From a virus, in the IMG/VR virus record IMGVR_UViG_3300035660_000005, positions 1 through 64,000 of that record: a stretch of 64,000 nt of DNA; one strand, given 5' to 3'. Shown piece after piece: positions 15,698-24,153 of the stretch. Each line of letters opens with the position of its first letter. The stretch's first letter is position 1. The notes under the pieces are model-generated. The model saw nothing but the letters and a program-made list of their open reading frames with translations, ran no database searches and was not told where the DNA came from. The translations under genes and the position numbers were made by a program.

Positions 15698-16069
15698 ATG
15701 GGAGTTCCACTTAAACGTCGCACCGCACGAGAGATGACTGAGCCGGAGCGGGCTTGGGTAGGAGCGCTGCTTGAGGGCGAAGGCAGTGTTTACCCTAACG
15801 GCGGCGGCACCACGATATGCGTAGCTAACACCGACCTCGAACTGATCTCGGCTTTGTTACGGCTCACTGGGGTTGGATGCGTGTCTCTGCAGACACGTGC
15901 AGGGCAACGTAGAGGAAGTGGCACCGCCCGTCATGATCTTTGGTTGTGGACTCTCCACCGACACAACGACGTCTACGCGGTTGCCTGCCAGTGCACCGAG
16001 TATTCGCAGAAGGCTCAACGCGCCATGAAGCTTATCGAACAGCGGGAGGCCAAGCGTGCAGAGCACTAA
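15698..16069 (+). CDS. LAGLIDADG-type homing endonuclease, single motif
   Basis: A 123-residue protein with one LAGLIDADG-like helix, AWVGALLEGEGSVYP, whose acidic end carries the catalytic-type Glu. A beta-rich core (GGTTICVANTDLELI ... LTGVGCVSLQTRAG) and a basic C-terminus follow. Single-motif forms act as dimers. It opens the rightward operon, with a GAGAGGTGAG ribosome site, and overlaps the RNase HII start by 14 bp, so it is probably a free-standing selfish gene inserted at an operon head. Residual activity cannot be judged. Confidence 0.75.
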   Translation: MGVPLKRRTAREMTEPERAWVGALLEGEGSVYPNGGGTTICVANTDLELISALLRLTGVGCVSLQTRAGQRRGSGTARHDLWLWTLHRHNDVYAVACQCTEYSQKAQRAMKLIEQREAKRAEH

Positions 16070-16724
16070 GCCAATCACAATCGGCGTCGACGAGTGTAAT
16101 TTTAGTCCGAGTATCTGTGGCGACTGTGTAGTCGCGGCTTGCACGTTGACTGCCGAGCCACCTGAGGGGCTGCTCGGAGACTCCAAGAAGCTGTCGCGGG
16201 CACGACGGCTCGCAGCCTTCGAGTGGCTGCAAGAGAACTCGCTGTACGTCGTGGAGATCGCCGCAGTGAACCACATCTCGCTCTGCGGTGTGTACAAGGC
16301 GCGCAACGCAGCCGCGAGGCGGGCCGCCGAGGGCTTGATAGCCCTCCTGGAAACCCAGGACGTGTGCGTCGTCATCGACGGCAACCCCTTCCCGTTGGGG
16401 TCACCAGGACGGCTGTGGCAGCACTCAACCCAGGTGAAGTTCATCGTACGTGCCGACGAGACCGTGCCCGAGGTCTCGGCTGCGTCCATTATTGCCAAGA
16501 CCTACACTGACGCCCTCTTCGACGGCTGGGGTCGGAACTGGGCTGGCTACGGTATGGAGCGCGACCACGGCTCCCCGAGTACGAAGCACAAAGACGCACT
16601 GCGCAAGCAAGGCCCATCGCCGCTACACCGCACCCACCACTACGGAGCCGACTGGTGGAAGCAGCTACTGGGTACGGACTGTCACTGCGGTTCGATTGGG
16701 CGTCGATACCCCATCGGGTCGTAA
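16056..16724 (+). CDS. rnhB: Ribonuclease HII
   Basis: A 222-residue RNase HII. The first active-site motif is GVDECN (usually GVDEAG), followed by GDSKKLSRARR, a VVIDGNP strand carrying the second Asp, ADETVPEVSAASIIAKTYTD, and a DHGSPSTKH loop with the last acidic and His residues. The enzyme cuts RNA in RNA-DNA hybrids, removing primers. It starts with GTG at 16056 after a GGGAGG site, inside the end of the LAGLIDADG gene. The altered residues after DE in motif I are unusual but leave the catalytic pair intact. Confidence 0.88.
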   Translation: MQSTKPITIGVDECNFSPSICGDCVVAACTLTAEPPEGLLGDSKKLSRARRLAAFEWLQENSLYVVEIAAVNHISLCGVYKARNAAARRAAEGLIALLETQDVCVVIDGNPFPLGSPGRLWQHSTQVKFIVRADETVPEVSAASIIAKTYTDALFDGWGRNWAGYGMERDHGSPSTKHKDALRKQGPSPLHRTHHYGADWWKQLLGTDCHCGSIGRRYPIGS

Positions 16725-16743
16725 AGAGCAGGGGGAGACACTC

Positions 16744-17112
16744 ATGCTGAGCATCACGACCAAGGTCACAGTTCCAGGCTACCACCATTGGGCCGGCGCT
16801 CCGGACAATGCACAGAACTTCCTGAAGAACATCCACCGACATCTCTTCACGTTCGAGGCCGAGGTGCAGGTAACCGGAAGCCGCCAGGTCGAGTTCTTCG
16901 AGTTGCAGGAGCGGATGCGCTACATACTCGAGAGGGTCGGCTACTTCAACGGCCTACTTGTGAGCAGACATGGCACATCGATGTCGTGCGAGCAGATGGC
17001 TGAGACGATGGCACGGGCGCTGTACAACCAGCACGGTCACATGGTGCTGAAGGTGTCCGTGTCAGAGGATGGCGAGTCTAGCGGGACTTGGACGCGCGAC
17101 CGATACGAGTAA
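16744..17112 (+). CDS. Divergent PTPS/QueD-fold protein
   Basis: A 122-residue protein with the zinc-histidine layout of 6-pyruvoyl-tetrahydropterin synthase folds: a first His pair H14/H15 (GYHHWAGAP), then H31-x-H33 (IHRHLFTFEAEVQV), a SCEQMAETMA segment matching the family's conserved Cys/Glu region, and a terminal VSEDGESSG strand with Glu. It lacks the full LHGHxY motif of the authentic QueD at 63379. It may bind a pterin- or purine-like substrate in a different reaction. ATG at 16744 has a GGGGGAG site. It sits next to a purine phosphoribosyltransferase. Confidence 0.55.
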   Translation: MLSITTKVTVPGYHHWAGAPDNAQNFLKNIHRHLFTFEAEVQVTGSRQVEFFELQERMRYILERVGYFNGLLVSRHGTSMSCEQMAETMARALYNQHGHMVLKVSVSEDGESSGTWTRDRYE

Positions 17113-17115
17113 GTC

Positions 17116-17631
17116 ATGCGGCAGTTACTGACGCGCGAAGCGGTTGAGGACATCGTGCTCGCACTCGCCGAGCGCATCGAGGACGATGAGCGCCTCGGCG
17201 ACGACCCCCTGATGCTCGGTGTGTTGAATGGTGCGTTCATGTTCGTCGCTGACTTAGTGCGCGCACTCGAATGTGGTGTCGCGTGGAGTCATGGCGACGT
17301 CGCATTCATTGGTGTGTCCAGCTACGGCGACAAACAGACCAGCTCCGGTGAACCTGTGTGCACCTACCGACCCGATGTGAACCTGCGCGGACGAACCATA
17401 CTACTGGTGGAAGACATCGTGGATAGCGGCTGCACCATCGAGTGGCTCGACAGCTACTTACACGATGCTGGTGCCGAGCGTGTGCTTGTGTGCTCGCTGC
17501 TGGTGCGTGAAGGCAAAGAGCACCTGGTGGACTTCATCGGGCGCGTGATCAAGCACGGCGACTTCGCATTCGGCTACGGCCTAGACTTGAAGCACCGCAT
17601 GCGGGGCCTGCCGGACATATGGGTCGAGTAG
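17116..17631 (+). CDS. hpt-like: Hypoxanthine/guanine phosphoribosyltransferase-like protein
   Basis: A 171-residue type I phosphoribosyltransferase. The PRPP-binding motif LLVEDIVDSGCTIEWL lies at residues 96-111, with the Glu99-Asp100 pair; GVLNGAFMFVADLVRAL supplies the first loop; and FAFGYGLD near the end is typical of hypoxanthine-guanine enzymes. It would convert a purine base and PRPP to the nucleotide. Phages rarely carry this enzyme. With the deoxyribosyltransferase-like gene downstream and the QueD-like gene upstream it forms a purine-handling group. It begins three bases after the previous stop. Confidence 0.85.
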   Translation: MRQLLTREAVEDIVLALAERIEDDERLGDDPLMLGVLNGAFMFVADLVRALECGVAWSHGDVAFIGVSSYGDKQTSSGEPVCTYRPDVNLRGRTILLVEDIVDSGCTIEWLDSYLHDAGAERVLVCSLLVREGKEHLVDFIGRVIKHGDFAFGYGLDLKHRMRGLPDIWVE

Positions 17632-17644
17632 TAGGGAGGCCAAC

Positions 17645-18187
17645 ATGAGTGGCAGCAAGACACGAGCCAGCTTGGCAGTCGAGCTCCGCTTGACGGAGCC
17701 GATCACCGTCTACCTCGCCGGCCCGATCTCGCACTTGTCGTACGACGAGGCCATGAGCCGTCGCGCCGAGCTTATTGAGCCGCTGCGGGCCGCACAAGTC
17801 ACCTACGGAATCAGGTTCGCCATTCGTTCCCCCATGAGGGGCAAGATGTTCCTAGCGCACGTGCGCGGTCCGTTGAAGCCCGGTGGCTATCGGCAAGCCA
17901 TGAGCACCGACTCGGCCATCGTCGGCAGGGACGAGACAGATGTCCGCGTCTGCGAGGTCATGATCGCAGACTTCCTCGGTGCGCCCGAGAAGAGCATCGG
18001 CACTTGTGTCGAATTCGGCCTCTGCTTGGCGTGGCATAAGTTCGTGATCATGATCATCGAGGAGGGTAAGCTCAACCCTCACGACCACGGCTTCCTCCGG
18101 CGCATCGCCCACTGTATAGTCCGCACGCGGGAGGAGGCGGTCAAGGCGCTGCTCCAGTATGCAGGAGTCGAGCCGGACGAGAGCTAG
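17645..18187 (+). CDS. Nucleoside 2-deoxyribosyltransferase-like protein
   Basis: A 180-residue protein with an N-terminal TVYLAGPIS strand-loop, a Rossmann-like core, and GTCVEFGLCLAWHKFVIMI carrying the family-type Glu. These are hallmarks of nucleoside 2-deoxyribosyltransferases and related N-glycosidases, which exchange or remove bases on deoxynucleosides. There is a GGGAGG ribosome site, and 13 bases separate it from the phosphoribosyltransferase. It could release or swap a modified base on nucleotides; substrate unknown. Confidence 0.7.
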   Translation: MSGSKTRASLAVELRLTEPITVYLAGPISHLSYDEAMSRRAELIEPLRAAQVTYGIRFAIRSPMRGKMFLAHVRGPLKPGGYRQAMSTDSAIVGRDETDVRVCEVMIADFLGAPEKSIGTCVEFGLCLAWHKFVIMIIEEGKLNPHDHGFLRRIAHCIVRTREEAVKALLQYAGVEPDES

Positions 18188-18246
18188 AGCCGTAGTGTTG
18201 CCCTCAGCGGTGATGTATAGTGAGCGCACAAGGCAGGAAATGTGTG

Positions 18247-18498
18247 ATGGTGGCTCGCAGAACTTCGGAAGTCGATGCGGATCTCGCCGAGTTCCGCGGC
18301 CAGGTGCTTGAGTTCATGCGTCACCAGGACGAAGTCAACGCGTCGTTCAGTCACTTCCTCGTCAACTGTTTTCCCCACTTCGTCGAAGCCGTCGGTCGGC
18401 TCGAAGGCAGTGTGCGGTGGATCATGTGGGGTCTCGGCGCGCTGGTGACAATTGGGCTAGCGGCTGGGGTCGCTAACGTAGTGTCGGTGTTCAAGTAG
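18247..18498 (+). CDS. Small membrane protein, holin candidate
   Basis: The product starts with a hydrophilic helix (VARRTSEVDADLAEFRGQVL) and ends in one transmembrane segment (WIMWGLGALVTIGLAAGVANVV) with a short tail. Size and position just ahead of the lysin gene fit a holin or lysis accessory protein. The ATG at 18247 has AGGAAA nine bases upstream; a GTG at 18220 is a weaker alternative. A TATAGT hexamer at 18216-18221 could be part of a weak promoter, but no matching -35 is seen. Confidence 0.55.
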   Translation: MVARRTSEVDADLAEFRGQVLEFMRHQDEVNASFSHFLVNCFPHFVEAVGRLEGSVRWIMWGLGALVTIGLAAGVANVVSVFK

Positions 18499-18511
18499 GA
18501 GGTTCGAGGAC

Positions 18512-18736
18512 ATGCTCTCTAAGCTCATTGCCTTCGTGAAGTCGTATCCGGTGGTCGGCGCTACGTGGCGCCTACTTCGTGCGGCTGGAGCCTACGGACT
18601 CGGCGCGGCAATCGCCTACCTCGCTGGGCACTTCGCCGGTCTCCCAGTGCCCGTCGTTTGGATTCCTACCATCGGTTTCTGCATCCAGGCCCTCGACAAG
18701 TTCCTGCGTGAGAAGGGCGTCATCAACTACCCCTAA
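18512..18736 (+). CDS. Small membrane protein, holin candidate
   Basis: A 74-residue protein with two hydrophobic stretches (AYGLGAAIAYLAGHFAGL and VPVVWIPTIGFCIQAL) separated by a short turn, and a basic N- and C-terminus. This is a class II holin-like topology. It follows the other small membrane gene by 13 bases with an AGGAGG site and precedes the lysin gene. Which of the two forms the lysis hole cannot be told from sequence. Confidence 0.6.
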   Translation: MLSKLIAFVKSYPVVGATWRLLRAAGAYGLGAAIAYLAGHFAGLPVPVVWIPTIGFCIQALDKFLREKGVINYP

Positions 18737-18811
18737 TCGAACACGCACGGGTGCGGGATGTGTTTCACGTTCGACCGTGAATCCGGTAACGCATGAGGAC
18801 AGGAGTGTAAG

Positions 18812-19882
18812 ATGGACAAGAACACAGTAGCGGTGTGGGGCTGGGTCCTTAGCGCAATGGACGGGGGCAACCTCGACCGCATCGTGCAGCGCCTTCGCGA
18901 TAGTGGCGTGACCATGCTCATCGGTCCAAAGGCCTGGGACAGCGGGCAGTGGATGACGAACGTCATCTGGAAGGAAGTCCGCGACGCCCTCAAGCAACGG
19001 ATGCCAGAGCTGAAGGTGTACGCCTGGGGCTACTGCTATCCAAGCACTGCGGTAGCGGACGGTGCGCGCGCTGCCGAATGCGTGACCTACGGACAAGCCG
19101 ACGGCGTCGTGCTCGACGTCGAGATCGAGTTCGAGAACCATCCGCGCGAAGCCCAGCTACTGTGCGAACGCTTCCGTTCGCAGTGTCCCGACACGGACTT
19201 GCTCTACTCCACGTTTGCACTCCCTGCCTACCACAGTGCCTTCCCCTACAGCACCTTCCAGCGCTACTGCAACGGACTCGTGCCGCAGCTGTACTTCACC
19301 TACTGGATCCCGCCTACAGGAAACATGTTCCAGAACGTGACCGCTGCCGCCGGTGCGATGTGTACCCAGCACGGCGCTATCGGAATCGGCTCGGACAGCT
19401 TGATCGTGACCGCTGACCTCTACGACGAGGGCGGACACCGCGCCCCGACAGCGGCCGAGATGGAGGAGTTCGCGCGTGCCTGCAAGCAGCTCAACTGCGG
19501 AGGTATCGCTGCCTGGTCCTACCAGCACATGAGCGATGCACTCTGGAGTGCCTTCCAGCGGGCCGAGGCGATATTCGCCTCAGCGGCACCATCGGACCCA
19601 TGCGCTGAGGTGAAGGCTCAATTGGCGGCAGCCCTTCGACAAGTCGACGCGCAGTCCGCACTCCTCAGCCACTCGGTGACACAGATCGCCGAGCTGACCA
19701 CCGAGCGCGATAACCTCCGCCGTCAGGTGGAGACGATTGCGGCACAGCGCGACGCGTATAGTGCTCAGGCGGAAAAGCGGCTGAAGAGAATTCGCGAGCT
19801 GGAACTGATCATCAAGGGTGCTGGCCAACTGGCGAAGGCAGTCTCCGACTCGTTGAACGGCGTCAAGCCCTACACGGACTAG
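18812..19882 (+). CDS. TIM-barrel glycoside hydrolase, putative endolysin
   Basis: A 356-residue protein. Residues 1-250 look like a glycoside hydrolase barrel: VWGWVLSAM, LIGPKAWD, VYAWGYCYP, DGVVLDVEIEFE (acidic, likely catalytic), LYSTFALP, VPQLYFTYW and GGIAAWSYQ strands in order. Residues from about 265 form a heptad coiled coil (LAAALRQVDAQSALLSHSV and on). It sits at the end of the lysis group after two small membrane proteins, so a peptidoglycan-degrading role is likely. It has no recognisable cell-wall-binding repeat or signal peptide; the coiled coil may oligomerise the enzyme. Confidence 0.65.
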   Translation: MDKNTVAVWGWVLSAMDGGNLDRIVQRLRDSGVTMLIGPKAWDSGQWMTNVIWKEVRDALKQRMPELKVYAWGYCYPSTAVADGARAAECVTYGQADGVVLDVEIEFENHPREAQLLCERFRSQCPDTDLLYSTFALPAYHSAFPYSTFQRYCNGLVPQLYFTYWIPPTGNMFQNVTAAAGAMCTQHGAIGIGSDSLIVTADLYDEGGHRAPTAAEMEEFARACKQLNCGGIAAWSYQHMSDALWSAFQRAEAIFASAAPSDPCAEVKAQLAAALRQVDAQSALLSHSVTQIAELTTERDNLRRQVETIAAQRDAYSAQAEKRLKRIRELELIIKGAGQLAKAVSDSLNGVKPYTD

Positions 19883-22800
19883 ACGTTCGGGTGCACGCCC
19901 CGCAAGAAGTAAAACTGCCAAGACTTGCCCACAGTAGTCTGCGTCTCTAGTCCACATACGGGACCCGTTGACGTCGTCTGTCCAGGCAGGTTAGCCACGA
20001 ACGTATGGCTCGCCAGCACCTCATAGGCTGCGTCTAGCAACTCCACAAGGATGTTCGGTACCGTGTCATCGACTGTGATGCGCACGTAGACCGCGCCTGT
20101 GCTGGCGGCGATCCCACTGTCCACGATGTTCTGCGTCACGTTGTCCTTGCTCACGAACCGCCAGTTGGTGTCAGCGCGCGGAGTGGAGAACTGCACACCC
20201 ACGTAGTGACCAGCCGGGTCGTCGGCGCCGGCCATGGTTACCAGAGTCTGGTTGGACAGTCCGAAGAAGCAGCGCACGTTGGCTATGCTCACCAACTTCA
20301 GCTTGAGCAAGATGCGAGGACTCTGCCGGCGGGTGTGCACCTTCTGGGCTGTGAGAAACGCGAAGCCGCCCTCGTTGCCGGACACCGCGCCTGAGAGGAA
20401 GCTCGCGTACATACCGTCCGCGTCTTCCAAGCAGTAGCTGTCCGTGCCAGATATAGTCAGGGTTCCACCGGCGTAGAGACCTGTTCGGGAAGCTACGGTT
20501 GACGAGTAGCCAGGCTGCATGTCGCCCCACTGGCCCTTCCCGATCATGACGTCCGCGAGCGTGCCACCGTCACCGCCCGGAGGAGGAAGTGTCAGCTTGA
20601 GTACCTGGCCCTCTAGCTCAAGTGCAGGGTCACTTCCAGGATCGAGCGTCACCGCCGCGTGGTGTGGTGGGCCGTCGCCGATGGCTGTATGCTCGGCGTC
20701 GCGCATGATTGCGGCAGGGATGTCCGCGTCGTCCAGTACTCGGAATGCCGGCGGGGCAGCGGGGGCGGCGGCTGGCCCAGCGAGCACCATGTTCGGCTCT
20801 TCGCTGTTCGACTGTACGAGCTTCTTGACAGTCACCGTACCAGCGATGGTGTCCACCACGAGAACGCTGGTGAGGTCGGCCGCTTCGACGATGAAGGCCC
20901 CCTCGTCGTCTGTCGTGATACGGACGCCGAACATGAACTGCTGCCGACCGGGGATGTTGACTCCGGTCGTCGGGTTGATCGGGTTGAGTTGCCCACTCGC
21001 TGTGCTGCCTGTTGCGCTGCCTGCACTCATACCGTCAATCAGGCGCTTGATCCGAATGGACCACTCGTACTGCACCGAGTTGAACCCGACAGTCCAGTGG
21101 GCAGCACTGTCGTCGCCGACCTCCAACGTAATGGCGCGGACACGGAAGCGCTCCATGTTGATCTTGCCGGGGACGTCGACGTAGACCCAGTCGCCGATGT
21201 CGAAGTTCTCAAACACTTCCGACGCGCCGATGATGGACTCCACTACCGACGTGAAGCCCTCGTCTGCCTCACTCAGCGAAGCGAGGGCCAACGCCGCCGC
21301 ACGACCGGCGGTAGAGATGTCCTGCTTGGTGGCGTCCATGAACGTCTCGCGCCGCGGGAAACTGCTGGCCTTCGCGAACTCACTCAGGCCCGAGTCCGAG
21401 GCTACGAGCGCGATCGTCTTGACGGAACCGGATGTGCTCTTGCGATGCTTACTATAGAGGTTGTAGCCCTGGCGGAACGTCGTTGGGGCCTGACCGACAG
21501 TTCGGTCGATGCCGCGTGACACGTAGACCTTGAGCTTGATCCCACTGGTCACGTAGGCGTTGTAGCCCATCGTCACGAACTGGTTTAGTAGTGACGTCAG
21601 CGTGATGCCCGGTTCGACATCCATTGTGAACGTCTCTGGCCACAGCTCGCCGTTACTGTCCACCTCGTCGGTAAAGCCGACCGTCATGCCGAGCAGGGCT
21701 CCGCGGGCGGCCGCCTTCGCGACCTGATCTGCGAGGATGTAGCCAGGAGTTCTGTCGACGTAACTCGTCAGCAGTGGTTCGCGATCGGGCCAGTTGGGTG
21801 GGTAGACGACGGCGTTGTCAAGTAGTGCGAACGGACCACGTCCGGCAACGTTGTAGCCCTGAACAGACTCTTCGCCCTCCTCCAGAACCACCTCTTCAAC
21901 CTGCTCGATCAGGAACGCACAGCGCTCGATTCCGTCGTAGTAGATCCGCACGAGGTTACCATGCGCCAGGTTGGTTGTCGTTGCCTTGAGGTCAGAAGCG
22001 TGGATCGAGAACTTGCCAGCACCTGTGTTGTCGAGCTCCAACGAGGCGCCAACACCGAACGCGTTCTCCAGGATCGCGAGCAGCGTCCCGAAGTTGTCAC
22101 GATCGTAGACGCGAACCTCGACACCGATGCCTCGAAGCGGCTCTTCGGACAGTACGGTGAACGTGCGCGAGTTGGATTCGTCCTCGTGCACCCTTGTGTG
22201 CAACGTGTGGACTTGCCCCGACTCGGCGTCCACTGGGACCGTGAAGATGCCACGACGATTGCGGACACCAGTCGGACCGCCGCAGATCAACTCGTTGAGA
22301 AGTACCTCCAGCTCGAAGTCCCAATCGATCCATCCGTAGTCGTCGCCGTCGAGCGTGAGGTCAGAGTCGTTCCCACTGAAGTCGGCCACGGTCGCGCCGG
22401 CGCCGTCGTCGAAGTGCCACAGCCCTACCGTGTTAGGGTTGGGCGAGTACTCCCATTCCGGTGCGTAGTTGACTACACCGAGGTTGGCCTGAACGATCTG
22501 CATCTCACGGACGTCGGCCTCGACGTAGCTCGCCGTGCCGCCCACGCGCATGTAATCGATAGCGTGGTTGGTGACCGCGGCTGAAGCGACGAGGACACCG
22601 TCCACCAGCAGGTGAAGCGAACCGCCAGCGTAGACCAAACGAACAGCGTGCCAGTCGCCGTCGTCGTAGTGACCGAGCGTAGTGAGGATCGTCGCACCGT
22701 GCTTCGCACGCACGTGTCCCTGGTTGAGCTCGAGGATGTAGCGTGTGAGGACGGGCGCACCGTTCGTGCACAGCTCTACCAACGAACCGGTGCTCTCCCC

Positions 22801-23244
22801 AGTCGGATCCTCGTACGGACCTTGACGCTGACTTCTGAACCACGCCTCCAAAGTCCACGTCGTCTGCGTTGAGGTGAACACACCGTAGGCGTGACTCGAC
22901 CCTTGCACCCAGTAGCCGCTGGCGTCGTACGCGTCGTCTTGTCCGAAGCGGAGGAAGACGCACTCATCGCCGAAGCCCAGTCCTTCGAAGACGACCGTGT
23001 TGCCGACCCTACCGTATGGGGGAACCAGCGACTCCAGTCGAGGTGCAAACGCAAACTCTGGGCCAAGTTGATCGCTGACATGACCGACGGCGTAGTCGCC
23101 TGGGTTCTGAACAAGAACAAGACTGGGCTGCGCGCCGACCTTCTCTTCGACGCCGACGTTCTGCGCAGCGTAATCCGAAGGGGTGAGAGGAGTCAGGACC
23201 TCTACGCCGATGTTCTCGTCAATGTAGTAGCTGACTTCAGCCAC
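19879..23244 (-). CDS. Gp37-like minor tail protein with LamG-type domain
   Basis: A 1121-residue tail protein. Residues 60-100 have an IPT-like strand pattern (PRLESLVPPYGRVGNTVVFE). Residues 105-310 form a LamG/concanavalin-like domain (WTLEAWFRSQ, DDGDWHAVRLVYAGGSLHLLVDG, TVGLWHFDDGAG). The centre (about 380-730) resembles Gp37-like siphovirus tail proteins (YDGIERCAFLIEQVEEVVLE, FDIGDWVYVDVPGKINMERF). The C-terminus is a second beta-rich, probably receptor-facing region. It lies downstream of the Dit-like gene, where baseplate and fibre proteins are encoded, and its end converges with the lysin gene (4-bp overlap). Expected at the tail tip in host binding. Confidence 0.75.
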   Translation of the reverse strand: MAEVSYYIDENIGVEVLTPLTPSDYAAQNVGVEEKVGAQPSLVLVQNPGDYAVGHVSDQLGPEFAFAPRLESLVPPYGRVGNTVVFEGLGFGDECVFLRFGQDDAYDASGYWVQGSSHAYGVFTSTQTTWTLEAWFRSQRQGPYEDPTGESTGSLVELCTNGAPVLTRYILELNQGHVRAKHGATILTTLGHYDDGDWHAVRLVYAGGSLHLLVDGVLVASAAVTNHAIDYMRVGGTASYVEADVREMQIVQANLGVVNYAPEWEYSPNPNTVGLWHFDDGAGATVADFSGNDSDLTLDGDDYGWIDWDFELEVLLNELICGGPTGVRNRRGIFTVPVDAESGQVHTLHTRVHEDESNSRTFTVLSEEPLRGIGVEVRVYDRDNFGTLLAILENAFGVGASLELDNTGAGKFSIHASDLKATTTNLAHGNLVRIYYDGIERCAFLIEQVEEVVLEEGEESVQGYNVAGRGPFALLDNAVVYPPNWPDREPLLTSYVDRTPGYILADQVAKAAARGALLGMTVGFTDEVDSNGELWPETFTMDVEPGITLTSLLNQFVTMGYNAYVTSGIKLKVYVSRGIDRTVGQAPTTFRQGYNLYSKHRKSTSGSVKTIALVASDSGLSEFAKASSFPRRETFMDATKQDISTAGRAAALALASLSEADEGFTSVVESIIGASEVFENFDIGDWVYVDVPGKINMERFRVRAITLEVGDDSAAHWTVGFNSVQYEWSIRIKRLIDGMSAGSATGSTASGQLNPINPTTGVNIPGRQQFMFGVRITTDDEGAFIVEAADLTSVLVVDTIAGTVTVKKLVQSNSEEPNMVLAGPAAAPAAPPAFRVLDDADIPAAIMRDAEHTAIGDGPPHHAAVTLDPGSDPALELEGQVLKLTLPPPGGDGGTLADVMIGKGQWGDMQPGYSSTVASRTGLYAGGTLTISGTDSYCLEDADGMYASFLSGAVSGNEGGFAFLTAQKVHTRRQSPRILLKLKLVSIANVRCFFGLSNQTLVTMAGADDPAGHYVGVQFSTPRADTNWRFVSKDNVTQNIVDSGIAASTGAVYVRITVDDTVPNILVELLDAAYEVLASHTFVANLPGQTTSTGPVCGLETQTTVGKSWQFYFLRGVHPNV

Positions 23245-23265
23245 AGCACACTCCGGATCTAAGAC

Positions 23266-24141
23266 CTAGACCCAGACATCCACGTCGGGTGTAATCCTGC
23301 ACGAGAGTGTACCAAGCACGGCATTGGTCGGAGGTGCACACCGGAGGTAGATCACGCTGCTCACCTGACCTGGCGCGAGGTCACCGATAGCCTTCGACTG
23401 GGCATAGTCGATGCCGTCGAGACTAAGTAGTGTCCACGACGAGGCATTGCCATAGCTCGGTCCCTGCTCCACCGTAAGTGTGATCCCCTGAGCTGTCTTG
23501 GCAGCCGAGACGTTCTTGACGTAGAACTGGTGTACGTGACTAGCACCGCGCGCCTGGTCCTCGAAGTCCTCGTCGGTGGTCAACTCATCACCATCGGAGT
23601 CGGTGAACGAGAGGCGGTCCACTGCACCGGCCTCCAGTCCGTACAGGTGGACGACCGCGAGTAGCGCACTGGTGGAGGCCAACGTGAAACCGAGCTTGAG
23701 ACGGTACGCGACGTGCGCGGCAGCCGCACCGGCCGCCAGGATCGACTGGCGGTAGTTCGGTCGCGTGATGAGTGTCTCGTCCACGGCCAACCCTGAGACG
23801 ACTGTACTCCACGAGCCGTCGCGGCCGTTGGTAGTGTCGTCGGAGTACTCGACATCGAACAGCCCGAAGCGACCAGCCGGGACGGTGTCGCCGATGACCT
23901 TGACATCGGCGAGCTTGCGCACTTCAGGGAAGAGGAAGCACAGATACACGAACTGCCCCGCAGCGATCTGGCCACCGCCAAACAGCGTGTTAACGGTGTC
24001 GCTGTCCTCGTCGTTGATAGCGTCGATCTGCGCGCCAGTCAGTGTGTTGATCCCCTCAACGTCTGTGCGCCAACAGATCACCTGAGTGTTGTCCCTGTCG
24101 TACGCCCACCGTCGTGACGGCGGAGCTGGATAGTTAGGCAT
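23266..24141 (-). CDS. Minor tail protein, unknown subfamily
   Basis: A 291-residue beta-rich protein between the Dit-like and Gp37-like genes. It starts MPNYPAPPSRRWAYDRDNTQ and ends in a domain (HQFYVKNVSAAKTAQGITLT, then DLAPGQVSSVIYLRC) that looks like an immunoglobulin-type fold found in many phage tail proteins. No enzyme motif is visible. Position supports a tail-tip or baseplate component. Confidence 0.6.
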   Translation of the reverse strand: MPNYPAPPSRRWAYDRDNTQVICWRTDVEGINTLTGAQIDAINDEDSDTVNTLFGGGQIAAGQFVYLCFLFPEVRKLADVKVIGDTVPAGRFGLFDVEYSDDTTNGRDGSWSTVVSGLAVDETLITRPNYRQSILAAGAAAAHVAYRLKLGFTLASTSALLAVVHLYGLEAGAVDRLSFTDSDGDELTTDEDFEDQARGASHVHQFYVKNVSAAKTAQGITLTVEQGPSYGNASSWTLLSLDGIDYAQSKAIGDLAPGQVSSVIYLRCAPPTNAVLGTLSCRITPDVDVWV

Positions 24142-24153
24142 GTGTCACCTTCC

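Noticed and set aside
18197-18221. Promoter TTGCCC ... TATAGT before the first small membrane gene
   Set aside because: The spacing between the two hexamers is only about 12 bases and no other -35 fits. Not enough for a separate entry.
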